In this document: positions 1 to 8,786 of the stretch, in pieces
Numbering within the stretch: the stretch's first letter is position 1
Layout of the letters: each line of letters starts with the position of its first letter
Origin: Flavobacterium psychrotrophum
GTDB taxonomy: Bacteria > Bacteroidota > Bacteroidia > Flavobacteriales > Flavobacteriaceae
DNA: 64,000 bases
Reading direction: 5' to 3'
Assembly: GCF_003403075.1 (NCBI RefSeq)
Contig: NZ_CP031557.1
Span: forward strand, 3,038,001-3,102,000
Notes under the pieces: generated by a model
What the model saw: the letters and a program-made list of their open reading frames with translations, nothing else
What the model was told of the DNA's origin: nothing
Databases searched by the model: none
Program-made: the position numbers and the translations under genes

Positions 1-307
1 AATCCGACAGAAAATTGATTTTAAATGCATATTGTTTATCATCCAGCGACCAGGTTCCCGGCCGTGACACTACAAATGGCAGATAGTTTTCAAAAATATA
101 GGTCCCATCCTCCAGAAAGTTGACCCTGAACTGGCTAAAGTTAACCTTAGTGGTAATATCTTCGCCGTTCCTTTCTATTTTGATAACCTGCCAGCTTCCG
201 GCAATATCTTTTATTGGTTCGTTATAATCTCCCGTATCTGTAGAAGGTGCACACGCCGTAAACAATACAAGCATGGTGACAGCTGCTAACGAAAAAATCT
301 TTCTCAT
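1..307 (-). CDS. DUF5004-like PUL lipoprotein, C-terminus cut by window edge
   Basis: The reading frame is open from the ATG at 307 to the window edge, so the C-terminus is missing. The product begins with a lipoprotein signal ending LVLFTAC, then a region with GSWQVIKIERNGEDIT, GTYIFENYLPF and GTWSLDDKQYAFKI. This arrangement resembles the DUF5004 family, small lipoproteins that follow SusD and DUF4961 genes in Bacteroidota polysaccharide loci; the assignment is from memory of the family. It is the third gene of the susD transcript, 59 bp after the preceding stop. A surface glycan-binding accessory role is an inference from context. Confidence 0.7.
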   Translation of the reverse strand, partial: MRKIFSLAAVTMLVLFTACAPSTDTGDYNEPIKDIAGSWQVIKIERNGEDITTKVNFSQFRVNFLEDGTYIFENYLPFVVSRPGTWSLDDKQYAFKINFLSD

Positions 308-366
308 TGCTCTTAAGGTTTAAAATTATCCGGCAGGCTTACCCACCGGATAAAATAGAGATTGAA

Positions 367-1290
367 TTACTTTTTAATGATCCTGAAGCTTGAGGTAGCT
401 TTACCTGACTTCACAGTAACCATATATATGCCTGAGGTAAGGTCTCCGGTTCCAAGCTTATTATCAAAATTGAATACCTCGTTATTATCTGTAGCAGCAC
501 CTTTAAATGCTTTTACTTTTCTGCCTGTGGTATCAAAAATGCTTACTTCATAAGCAGTACCGGCATTTACACCCAGTGGAAAACTAATCTTATCAGTAAA
601 AGGGTTAGGATATGCAGCAATTTTTACTGCCTTTTCAAAACCATCTGTACCTGCTGTAGGTGTGCAATAGTTGTTTACAGTACCCGTACCACCTGTTACA
701 GGCATACAGTCGCTGTAAGACACCTTCCACCTGTCAGCATCGTCACTAAGTCCATCACTTGAGTTATTTACAAAGAAGCCCATTTGTGCTGTAAGATTCT
801 CGTTTCCAACAAGCGCCCTGATTTTTACCGCAGCTGTCATCGTAGCGTTTTCTGTAAAGCTATATACCTTATCACTCTGGAAAGCCACCCACTGCATATT
901 TGATCCTGCAGCATTAGGCCCAACGCCAAATTTTGCAGCAAGGTGCTGTGGCCATGTATTAGTACCGCCATGTGCGGGTAATACACTATCCGGTATAAGC
1001 GTCATGGTCTGTACACCTTCATCTCCTGCATTTGTACTGGTATAGTTTACCGTAACATTTGTAGCAGGATTCCAGCTGGCCGGCATAAGCACACCAATTA
1101 TAAGCCTCTCGTTTTCAATATCATCTGCAAGTTCTACACGAACGCTCATTGTAAATTCTGCTGTCTCGCCAGCAACAAGGGCATTAGGCGTTTCAACACC
1201 ATCAAGATAAACACATGATGTAACTAATAATGCTAATGCAGCCAGTGCTAAAAGCCTTTTACTCTTAAAAATTTTGGTAATGTTTTTCAT
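367..1290 (-). CDS. DUF4961-like PUL protein with lipobox and T9SS C-terminal domain
   Basis: The 307-residue product starts with a lipoprotein-type signal (LLVTSC near residue 26) followed by a beta-rich domain to about residue 215. It ends in a type A T9SS sorting domain: AAYPNPFTDKISFPL near 226-240, then SGIYMVTVKSGKATSSFRIIKK-type repeats at the C-terminus. The central part (GVLMPASWNP, FFVNNSSDGLSDDADRW) resembles DUF4961 proteins that follow susD in many Bacteroidota loci; that naming is moderately sure. It lies 32 bp after susD and before the DUF5004-like gene. The combination of lipobox and T9SS domain is unusual because either one alone would place the protein on the surface. No catalytic motif is recognised; glycan binding is inferred. 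Confidence 0.7.
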   Translation of the reverse strand: MKNITKIFKSKRLLALAALALLVTSCVYLDGVETPNALVAGETAEFTMSVRVELADDIENERLIIGVLMPASWNPATNVTVNYTSTNAGDEGVQTMTLIPDSVLPAHGGTNTWPQHLAAKFGVGPNAAGSNMQWVAFQSDKVYSFTENATMTAAVKIRALVGNENLTAQMGFFVNNSSDGLSDDADRWKVSYSDCMPVTGGTGTVNNYCTPTAGTDGFEKAVKIAAYPNPFTDKISFPLGVNAGTAYEVSIFDTTGRKVKAFKGAATDNNEVFNFDNKLGTGDLTSGIYMVTVKSGKATSSFRIIKK

Positions 1291-1322
1291 AAGGTAAGTC
1301 GTTTTATACGTTTATATAATTG

Positions 1323-3074
1323 TTAATAAGATGGGTTTTGAATTAGTTCAGGCGATTTAGATATCTCGCTATAAGGTATAGGCCAGAAATACTGGGCATC
1401 CCTCCATATGTGCTGGCGCACATTAAAATCGGTAAAGTTTACAGACGATCCGTTCCTGTTTACCTCTTTGCCTTTCATCAGTTGGCTTTCGGTAGTTGGG
1501 GCGATCATCCAGCGGCGTACATCCCAAAAACGGTGGCTTTCAAACATAAGCTCTACCTGCCTTTCGTGTCTTATAACCTCGCGCATTGCCTCTTTACTAA
1601 GCCCTGTAGGAAGTTTATAAGGGTTCAGTCCGGCTACCTGCCTTACCGATTCTATAGCATTATACACATCAGTATCTGGCCCCATAAACTCGTTTCGGGC
1701 TTCAGCAAAACTTAGTAATATTTCAGAATAGCGTATTAGTGGGCGTTCCTGGCTGGTAGTAATACCATCTGTACCTGATATATCCCTGTTACGGAATTTA
1801 TTAATATAGTATCCTGTAGTAGTACCAGAGTGTACTGCATCCTGTCCGGCAGGCTGGCCCTCATAACTACCCAGATAAATATCTACCGGTGTAGATAGTG
1901 CATTACCCGCAGGTAGTAGTGCCTGGTCGTGTATAATACTGTTCTTAAATCGAGGATCTCTGTTTTGGTACGGGTTAGCAGGATTGTAGCCCGATGTAGG
2001 GTCTGTAATATCTTTACCATTAGCCATCTGGAAAGCATCGATAGTTTGCTGATATGGGAAACCACCCGGGCCTACAGAACCCCTTGATGGTGGATTAAAT
2101 AGTTGCTCTAACTGTGCACCTCCACCAGCCTGAAATTCCAGGATAGTTCCTCCTGTAGCTGCAGCAACATTACTTGCTACACCACCTGCATTAGCGTTAA
2201 ACTGAGCATACCAGCCATAACCCGGCTCACGGGTATTATCTAAATACATTTGATATGCACCAGTATTTATAACATCCTGGGCTGCTTCCATAGCAATCCT
2301 CCAGCGGTCTTGATTCTCGGTAGGGTATCCTAAAAGGCTATTGTATGGCTCGCCAAAATCGCTGCCGTTAAATAATGGGCTGGCTGCATATAATAGCACC
2401 CTTGCCTTTAATGCTTTACAAGCCCCTGCTCCGGCACGGCCATATTGCCTGCCCGATGGTTTCATTGTTAGCATTGCCGCCGCTGCATCACACTCAGAAA
2501 CTATGTAATTAACAACTTCTTCATATGTGGCGCGTTCTGCCGGAATGCGTTCTGTAGCATTGTAAATAGCATCGCCTACAAGCGGCACACCCCCATAATG
2601 CTGCAATAGTGCCGCATAATACCATGCCCTTAAAAAACGTGCCTCGCCTCCAAAGCTTTGCTTACGCGCATTAGAAAGAGGCGTAGTAGGTAAATGTTTA
2701 AGGAACACATTAACTTTGCGTATGTAAGCATAGGGTACAGCCCATGCCCTGTTATCTATAGTTACTGAATTTACAGTACCTGTTACAAATTGCAGGTCGG
2801 CGGTTACCGATGGCAATACAAGAGGTTCTGCCTCATCTCCTGCTGTCTGCAAACCTCCTGCCCTTACAAAGCCTGCCGAGAACCTGTCCGGTGCACTTGC
2901 AAAGCCTATTTGCGTATAAATATCAGATAAGAATGCAGTAGTATAAGTACTGTCGGCAAATACGGTAGCCTCATCAAGGTCGGTGGTAACCGTCTGGTCA
3001 AGGAAATCTTTACTACAGGAAACCATTGACTGTAGCACTAAAATAATTAATAAGGTTTTAACAAATATTCTCAT
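1323..3074 (-). CDS. SusD-family outer-membrane glycan-binding lipoprotein
   Basis: SusD proteins sit as a lid on the SusC TonB-dependent transporter and capture oligosaccharides. The 583-residue product has the lipobox SMVSC (Cys20), the N-terminal CSKDFLDQTVTTDLDEATVF block, TPR-like helices (GEARFLRAWYYAALLQHYGGVPL near 145-165) and the C-terminal SusD signatures RNRDISGTDG, RPLIRYSEILLSFAEARNE, VELMFESHRFWDVRRWM and YFWPIPYSEI. Length is normal. It is the first gene of its transcript: the 208 bp upstream hold a promoter and LacI-type operators, then the end of the esterase gene. No susC precedes it, which is atypical because susC normally lies just upstream in the same operon. Confidence 0.96.
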   Translation of the reverse strand: MRIFVKTLLIILVLQSMVSCSKDFLDQTVTTDLDEATVFADSTYTTAFLSDIYTQIGFASAPDRFSAGFVRAGGLQTAGDEAEPLVLPSVTADLQFVTGTVNSVTIDNRAWAVPYAYIRKVNVFLKHLPTTPLSNARKQSFGGEARFLRAWYYAALLQHYGGVPLVGDAIYNATERIPAERATYEEVVNYIVSECDAAAAMLTMKPSGRQYGRAGAGACKALKARVLLYAASPLFNGSDFGEPYNSLLGYPTENQDRWRIAMEAAQDVINTGAYQMYLDNTREPGYGWYAQFNANAGGVASNVAAATGGTILEFQAGGGAQLEQLFNPPSRGSVGPGGFPYQQTIDAFQMANGKDITDPTSGYNPANPYQNRDPRFKNSIIHDQALLPAGNALSTPVDIYLGSYEGQPAGQDAVHSGTTTGYYINKFRNRDISGTDGITTSQERPLIRYSEILLSFAEARNEFMGPDTDVYNAIESVRQVAGLNPYKLPTGLSKEAMREVIRHERQVELMFESHRFWDVRRWMIAPTTESQLMKGKEVNRNGSSVNFTDFNVRQHIWRDAQYFWPIPYSEISKSPELIQNPSY

Positions 3075-3087
3075 AGCTGTCTGGGTT

Positions 3088-3103
3088 ACTAAATCGTTAT
3101 AGC
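3088..3103. promoter_or_regulatory. LacI-type operator, leader of susD transcript
   Basis: ACTAAATCGTTATAGC matches the locus palindrome GCTAAAACGTTTTAGC in 12 of 16 positions and keeps the central CG and the TAGC arm. It lies 14 bp upstream of the susD start, downstream of the stronger site at 3124-3139, so it would be in the transcript leader. Spacing between the two CG centres is 36 bp. Confidence 0.65.
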
Positions 3104-3123
3104 AAAATGAACAAAAAATTTTA

Positions 3124-3169
3124 GGTAAATCGTTTTAGCAATATTACAATAAAAATTACATATAACAAA
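3124..3169 (-). promoter_or_regulatory. susD promoter with overlapping LacI-type operator
   Basis: Read on the minus strand there is TTTG (3169-3166), a 19-bp spacer, TAATATTG (3146-3139, near the Bacteroidota -7 consensus TAnnTTTG) and then the operator, which reads GGTAAATCGTTTTAGC on the plus strand at 3124-3139. The last G of the -7 element is the first base of the operator, so a bound repressor would cover the transcription start. Two weaker look-alikes with the same CG centre lie farther upstream at 3227-3242 and 3273-3288; each matches about 10 of 16 positions. Confidence 0.7.
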
Positions 3170-3282
3170 TATTTAATAATCAATTTTTTTTAGGGTAAAA
3201 AGTTGCTAAATACACAAATTATCAAAAAAATAACGTTTACGCAATTCGCTTAATTTTTTGTTAAGAAAATCAACGAAAACGT

Positions 3283-4776
3283 TTATTTTTTAATCTCTTT
3301 CCAATTATCTGATCGAAAAGGAACTGCCGGAATTTTCTCTTTATTTTCGAAATTTGTTACCGGATAGTTGGTAAAAGCATACCTTACAGCTACTGGCTGC
3401 GTTACTTTTAGCGATGCCAAAACCACTTTTTCGCCGTCGATGACAGCTTCAGCATCATAAAATTGCTGGTCAACACCTGCAAGTTGAAAGTATTTTGGCG
3501 CCTTTCCGTCGTTAGTTTGCAACCCGGATTTTACTGTTTCAGGGTAAAAATTCACGATAGCCTTTGCTCCTCTAAACTCCACATAATCAAATGTTGGCCC
3601 TTTATAATCCTGGTTAAGTCTGACGTACGTACGGTTAAGCGCCGTTTTAGCAAGGCGAACGCCTATTGGCTTCTTATTTTTAGGATGCAGGTCTTTAGCC
3701 TCGCCCACATCCATAGTTACTACCATTTCGGTATTATTAAGGTTTGAAATCTTACCTTGTGCCTCCCTGAAAAAAGCATCGCCATAAGCTGCGGGGTCTT
3801 CAATATCCTGATAATAAGGAGCAACCTGCACATAATAGAACGGAAAATTACCCTGTTTAAAAGCATCGCGCCATGCACCTATCATGGCATACATTAGTTG
3901 GGTATAGTTTTCTCTTTCAGTATGATTTGCTTCTCCCTGATACCAAACTACTCCTTTTATAGATAGATTAGTAAACGGATGTATAAGAGCATTATATAGC
4001 AAATACGGCCTTGTTACTTTTTCGAAAGAAAAACCTCCGTTTATTACTTCTTTAGATTTTTCTGAAGATAAATATGGCTGAAGATAGGCTTCATTTAAAA
4101 GCGGATTGTTAGCTAAAACATCTTTAGGCACATAAGCCTGCGCCGCCGAAGCTCCTATTCCTGTAAACAATAACCCCACCGGAACATCTAATTCCTTTTG
4201 CAGCAAAGCTCCAAAATAATATCCTACGGCAGAGAATTCTTTAGCTGTCTCTGGTGTGCATGCCTTCCATGTACCCGATACCGTATTTATGGGTGTATCG
4301 CTAAAATTAAGCCCAGTGCTAAACAGCCTGATGTTTGGGTTATTGGCTTGTGCCAGCTCAGCCGCCGCATTGGGCACTTCTTTCATGCCAAACTGCATAT
4401 TCGACTGCCCACTGCAAATCCATACTTCGCCAATAAGCACATTAGTTAATTCTGCTTTTTCTTTACCGCTCGATATTGATACAGTATGTTTCGCATAATC
4501 GCCTTTACTTACCTTTATAACAGGAATTATACCTTTAAATGCTCCTTTATTATCGGCCAACACAGTAACAGGCGAAGTCCAGTCTGCGGTAATTTTTACC
4601 GTTGCTCCGGGCTTTGCTGTACCCCAAACCGTAAATGGCTGGTTTTGCTGCACAACCATATTAGCAGTAAGCGGATCAGCAAATTTAAGGGTTGCTTTTT
4701 GTGCTAATGATATCAAGGAGACAAAACACATTGCACACACCAGCATTGGTTTTATAGCTTTTAAAAAAAATCTCAT
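3283..4776 (-). CDS. Sialate O-acetylesterase-type SGNH esterase
   Basis: This family removes O-acetyl groups from sugars. The 497-residue product has a Sec signal (MCFVSLISLAQ), the SGNH serine motif CSGQSNMQF with Ser125, the KGVVWYQGEAN block near 274-283, and the catalytic pair in MDVGEAKDLHP (Asp362, His364). The ATG overlaps the stop of the upstream GH2 gene by one base (TAATG), so translation is probably coupled; it is last in the four-gene operon starting at 12007. The block that often reads GSSWGGT is here IGASAAQAY. Family membership is sure. Sialic acid itself need not be the substrate: in polysaccharide loci these enzymes commonly deacetylate hemicelluloses or acidic glycans, which is the likelier role here. 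Confidence 0.92.
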   Translation of the reverse strand: MRFFLKAIKPMLVCAMCFVSLISLAQKATLKFADPLTANMVVQQNQPFTVWGTAKPGATVKITADWTSPVTVLADNKGAFKGIIPVIKVSKGDYAKHTVSISSGKEKAELTNVLIGEVWICSGQSNMQFGMKEVPNAAAELAQANNPNIRLFSTGLNFSDTPINTVSGTWKACTPETAKEFSAVGYYFGALLQKELDVPVGLLFTGIGASAAQAYVPKDVLANNPLLNEAYLQPYLSSEKSKEVINGGFSFEKVTRPYLLYNALIHPFTNLSIKGVVWYQGEANHTERENYTQLMYAMIGAWRDAFKQGNFPFYYVQVAPYYQDIEDPAAYGDAFFREAQGKISNLNNTEMVVTMDVGEAKDLHPKNKKPIGVRLAKTALNRTYVRLNQDYKGPTFDYVEFRGAKAIVNFYPETVKSGLQTNDGKAPKYFQLAGVDQQFYDAEAVIDGEKVVLASLKVTQPVAVRYAFTNYPVTNFENKEKIPAVPFRSDNWKEIKK

Positions 4777-7757
4777 TATTCTTTAATGTTATTATATGGT
4801 TCTACCACCAGCACAGGCGTATCGCCGTTAAGTGCCGTTTTTATAATTTCAAGGGTAACCTCTTTAGATTCCCCCGGAAGTAACGAAAAGTAACTATCTG
4901 TCTTAAACGTTGGCAGATACTGCTCTAACGTTTTGCTGTTTACAAGCCTTACATCTGTAGCAAAGGCTATCATTTTAGATGATGCAGGGTTTGTAATTGT
5001 AGCGGTTACAAAATATTTCCCCTCTTTTTCTGTTACTGTTTTAGCAACATCAAGATTAACTTTCTCAAGTTTATCAAGAGCAGTATAGTCCAGTGACTTC
5101 TCTCCTCTCCAGTAAAAATTCTCAGATACTAATGTACCCTCTGCATTTTTAAGCTTCAGCTTTATAAAGTGTATCGGTGGTAATTTATCTTTACCTTTTT
5201 CTTCTGCCTTAATATTATATGCCTCAATTTCATATAGCGAATAGCCCCAGTCTGTAGCGCGTTCTACACCCTGTATTTTTATATAACGGGTAGTCATTGG
5301 CTTAAAGGTAATCTCATCGGTACCGCCATCGCCAGTTTTAGTATCATAAAGCTCTTTCCAGTCTTTACCGTTGTTAGATACTAAAACTTTATATGCCTTG
5401 CCATAAGCACTTTCCCATAACAACCTTATGGTATTGATCTCGGTAGGCGCGCCAAGGTCTACATATATCCACTCATTGTCATTATAATTACTGCTCCAGC
5501 GCGTACCCGCACTACCATCGGTAACAATGCCCGCGTCTTTAGCATCTTTAGAAGAAGACGAAGCCACAACAGCCTTACCGTTAGCCAGGTTATTTATATT
5601 GAAATTTAACTTTAACGCTTTTGTAGATTTATTAGCAGGAGCAGTAACCGTTGCTTTCATACCAAAACTTTCAAGGGGTTTCCCGGTCATGTCATACAGA
5701 GCAGCCTCAGCTATAAGGTTTGCATAATCGTTTAGTGTACCGTTTACTACATTAATAGTATTATCTGCCGCAGACCACTGTATATGCAGCGGCTCGCATC
5801 CTGCTTTTACACCCCAGTAAGCACCATTAAGGTCATAATAATAATCATAGGTTTGCCATACAAAAGACGGATATGCCGACTGGCTCATCCACGTCATGAT
5901 ACCTGTAGCATCATCCCACTGGGTATGGCGCCAGCCTTCATACATGGCTTTATTTGTTTCCAGGTTCAGCAACTGTGCTTTTTGAGTAAAATCTTTAATT
6001 CCCTTTGCTTTGCCATAACTTTCGTCTATAGTTTTCTCGTATTTGTCAGGGCCGCCATTAGCTGCCGACGGGCCAAAGAAATGCTTATCCCACATATCGT
6101 TACGCGGCCACCAGTTCTCTTTTGGCATGAATTTTTTAAAACTTTCAAAGGTTGTAAATACCGCGGTACCTACCTCGCTACGGAAACCTTTTACCGTTCC
6201 CTCATCTCCTTCAAAGCCGCCAAGCCCCGCAAAATATGTTTGCGGACTAAAATTTGCCCATGGCCCACTGCCTGATAGCCCGCCTATTTTTCTTGAATTG
6301 GGTTGGTACCTTCTGTCGCCACCATCATATTTAAGAACGACTTCTTTAAGCATATCGTCAAGCGGTGGCTCAGGAGAACTTTCGTTATCGCCACACCATA
6401 CCGCAATACTCGCATGGTTTCTTAACCTCTTTATTTTCTCTATAGCATTCTTGTTGAATGTCTCTATATCGCGTGGCAGGTTTTTGTGCGAATTAAGCCA
6501 AAAATCGTCCCATACCATCATGCCATATTTGTCGCAGGCATCATAAAACTCTTCATCGGTTACAGATCCTATCCAGTTCCTGATAACATTGAAATTCATT
6601 TCTTTATGAAGCCTTACCTTCGTATCATATTCGTTGCCACGGCATTTTAGTAAATATTCTGACATACCCCAGTTGCCACCTTTTAAAAAGATGCGCTCGC
6701 CATTTACAAATACATGAAACATACCATTGATTGTCTCATACTTATATTCCCTAATACCAAAAACTTCTTTATCCTGGGCGCTTACCGTTTTGCCTTCTGT
6801 AAATTGCAGGTTACAGGTATATAGATCCTGTGCTCCGTAACCGTTAGGCCACCACAGTTTAGGGTTCTTAATATTCAGTTGCTTGTAAGCTTCCTTATCA
6901 AAATTGATTATTTTTCTTTCGTTAGCATCAAACGTTACCGGCATTTCAAAGGCTATATTCCCTGGCATTATCATGCCCTTTAAAACTCCTGATTTTTTTT
7001 CAGCGGTGTGATTCTGAAGCTCCGCTTGTACACTAAGGTTGGCTTCTGTTTTAGAGATCAGGTCAGTGCGTACCCAGGTATCGTGCAGGGTTACATTGCC
7101 CGAATTACTAAGGTAAACATTATCAGTAATGCCCATTAAAAGTCCCGGTACATAAGGCATCCAGTCCCAGCTGGCGCTGGATATATAAGTAGGGCTTGCA
7201 AAGTTAGGTATTGGCTTTACAGGATAATATACCAATACAGCCAGTATATTATTACCGTCTTTAGCGGCAACATCTGTAATATCAAACATCCCCCTGTCCA
7301 TAAATCCGTCCAGGTGGCCTAATTTTTTCCCGTTTAAGAAAACATCAGCTTTCCTGTTGATACCTTCAAAATTAAGCCATGTCTTACCTGACTTATAATT
7401 CTCCGGAATGGTAAGGCTTGTTTTGTACCAAAAATTGCGGTCATATTTATCTTTATCAACCTTATAAATATTATCGCCAAAGTTTGGTTCTTTTTCAGCG
7501 CCTGCGTTTACATAATCGTTAAACACAATGCCCGGTACTGTAGCACTTACCCAGCCCGTTGACTGAAAATTACTGTCGAATATTTTAAGGCTGTCTGCTC
7601 CTACAAGGTTTTGTGGTTTTACCTGCCAGTTTACTAATGGCGAGCCACTGTCTAACGAAACGCTATCCGCATGGGCAGTATATTTTTTAGAACAGTTTGA
7701 TAGTAGTAATACACATAAAAACAGTGCAATAAATTGTTGTGCTTTTTTGGTTATCAT
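4776..7757 (-). CDS. GH2 lipoprotein hydrolase (beta-mannosidase / exo-glucosaminidase-like) with internal discoidin domain
   Basis: I start at the ATG at 7757 because it gives a clean lipoprotein signal (FLCVLLLSNC); an upstream in-frame ATG at 7802 would add 15 unlikely residues. Numbering below uses the longer frame. Domains: GH2 sugar-binding (about 95-235, WLNFEGINRKADVFLNGKK), immunoglobulin-like (240-345), TIM barrel (350-670) with the acid/base motif AVWCGDNES (Glu474) and a nucleophile candidate RSEVG (Glu543). The SASWDWMPYVPG block resembles the exo-beta-glucosaminidase and beta-mannosidase branch. A discoidin (F5/8C) domain, residues 740-865, is inserted in the C-terminal beta domain, which resumes at LPPIHFIKLKLKNAEG. 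It is paralogous to the gene at 8783-12007, in the same operon. Exact sugar specificity cannot be read. Confidence 0.88.
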   Translation of the reverse strand: MITKKAQQFIALFLCVLLLSNCSKKYTAHADSVSLDSGSPLVNWQVKPQNLVGADSLKIFDSNFQSTGWVSATVPGIVFNDYVNAGAEKEPNFGDNIYKVDKDKYDRNFWYKTSLTIPENYKSGKTWLNFEGINRKADVFLNGKKLGHLDGFMDRGMFDITDVAAKDGNNILAVLVYYPVKPIPNFASPTYISSASWDWMPYVPGLLMGITDNVYLSNSGNVTLHDTWVRTDLISKTEANLSVQAELQNHTAEKKSGVLKGMIMPGNIAFEMPVTFDANERKIINFDKEAYKQLNIKNPKLWWPNGYGAQDLYTCNLQFTEGKTVSAQDKEVFGIREYKYETINGMFHVFVNGERIFLKGGNWGMSEYLLKCRGNEYDTKVRLHKEMNFNVIRNWIGSVTDEEFYDACDKYGMMVWDDFWLNSHKNLPRDIETFNKNAIEKIKRLRNHASIAVWCGDNESSPEPPLDDMLKEVVLKYDGGDRRYQPNSRKIGGLSGSGPWANFSPQTYFAGLGGFEGDEGTVKGFRSEVGTAVFTTFESFKKFMPKENWWPRNDMWDKHFFGPSAANGGPDKYEKTIDESYGKAKGIKDFTQKAQLLNLETNKAMYEGWRHTQWDDATGIMTWMSQSAYPSFVWQTYDYYYDLNGAYWGVKAGCEPLHIQWSAADNTINVVNGTLNDYANLIAEAALYDMTGKPLESFGMKATVTAPANKSTKALKLNFNINNLANGKAVVASSSSKDAKDAGIVTDGSAGTRWSSNYNDNEWIYVDLGAPTEINTIRLLWESAYGKAYKVLVSNNGKDWKELYDTKTGDGGTDEITFKPMTTRYIKIQGVERATDWGYSLYEIEAYNIKAEEKGKDKLPPIHFIKLKLKNAEGTLVSENFYWRGEKSLDYTALDKLEKVNLDVAKTVTEKEGKYFVTATITNPASSKMIAFATDVRLVNSKTLEQYLPTFKTDSYFSLLPGESKEVTLEIIKTALNGDTPVLVVEPYNNIKE

Positions 7758-7808
7758 TTGTTTTTGGAATTTTATTTGTCGCTGACTTCCTATCGGCAGC
7801 AATTACTT

Positions 7809-8786
7809 TTATTTCTTTTTAAGTGGCCTTGCTGATACGCCTTTATCGGTTAGCTGTACTTTTTTGATGAAACCGTCTTTATCAAATTCCAGCTTCTCGA
7901 TACAGGTAGCACGATGATTACCATTAGTATCGCCAATTGGCCTGCGATGGTAAACAATGTACCACTCATCTTTACCCGGAATTTTTATTAATGAATGGTG
8001 CCCCGCCCCTCGCGCCACAGCAGGATCCTGCTCCAGCACGGTCGCAATTCTTTTAAATGGCCCCATTGGCGAATCTGCAATCGCATAAGCCACTTTATAA
8101 TCCGGCCCGGTCCAGTCGCCTTCAGACCACATAAAGTAATATTTGCCGTTGCGCTTAAACATAAAAGGCCCTTCTACATAATCCTGGGGTGTAATTTCTT
8201 TAAACGTTTCGCCATCAATTGTTTTAAAACCTGTAAAGTCATCATTTAGCAAGGCCATGTTACAATGCCTCCATCCCCCATAAATAAGGTAATAGTTATC
8301 GCCATCTTTAAATACAAACTGGTCTATGGGCTGTGCGCCATTATAAAACTTATCAATTAGCGGCTTGCCAAGGTAATCTTTAAACGGCCCTTCGGGGTGG
8401 CTTGCTACCGCAATGCCTATTCCCCCACCCTGATTGTCTTTTTGTATATCGTTTGCGCTAAAAAACAAAAAGTATTTACCTTTCTTTTCTATTATAGACG
8501 GTGCCCACATGGCATATTTAGCCCATTTTACCGATGCTGTATCTATAATGCGCTCATGTTTTTGCCAGGTTACAAGGTCTTTTGAAGAAAAAGCATCCAT
8601 AAAAACCTGTTTCTCATACTTATCAGAATAGGTGGGATAGATAAAATATTTGCCTTCAAAAATTGCTCCTTCGGGGTCAGCATACCAGCCTTTGATAACC
8701 GGGTTGCCCGCGCTTTTTACCTGCGCGTTGCAACCCAGCATACCTGATATAACCATTAGAAAAAGTAAATACTTGCTGTTTATCAT
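7809..8786 (-). CDS. GH43-family lipoprotein glycosidase
   Basis: GH43 enzymes are five-bladed propellers acting mainly on beta-xylosides, alpha-L-arabinofuranosides or galactans. The 325-residue product has the lipobox GMLGC (Cys19) and the three expected acids: Asp37 in GWYADPEG (base), Asp155 in AQPIDQFVF (pKa modulator) and Glu205 in DYVEGPFMF (acid). The AMWAPSIIEKKGKYFLFFSA block is typical of the fold. Its start codon overlaps the stop of the upstream GH2 gene by four bases (ATGA), so the two are co-translated. It probably faces the periplasm or outer membrane. Activity within GH43 is not decidable from the sequence alone. Confidence 0.9.
   Translation of the reverse strand: MINSKYLLFLMVISGMLGCNAQVKSAGNPVIKGWYADPEGAIFEGKYFIYPTYSDKYEKQVFMDAFSSKDLVTWQKHERIIDTASVKWAKYAMWAPSIIEKKGKYFLFFSANDIQKDNQGGGIGIAVASHPEGPFKDYLGKPLIDKFYNGAQPIDQFVFKDGDNYYLIYGGWRHCNMALLNDDFTGFKTIDGETFKEITPQDYVEGPFMFKRNGKYYFMWSEGDWTGPDYKVAYAIADSPMGPFKRIATVLEQDPAVARGAGHHSLIKIPGKDEWYIVYHRRPIGDTNGNHRATCIEKLEFDKDGFIKKVQLTDKGVSARPLKKK

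Noticed and set aside
3227..3288. Two more operator-like words with a CG centre before susD
   Set aside because: Each matches only about 10 of 16 positions and one overlaps the stop of the esterase gene; not strong enough to list as operators.
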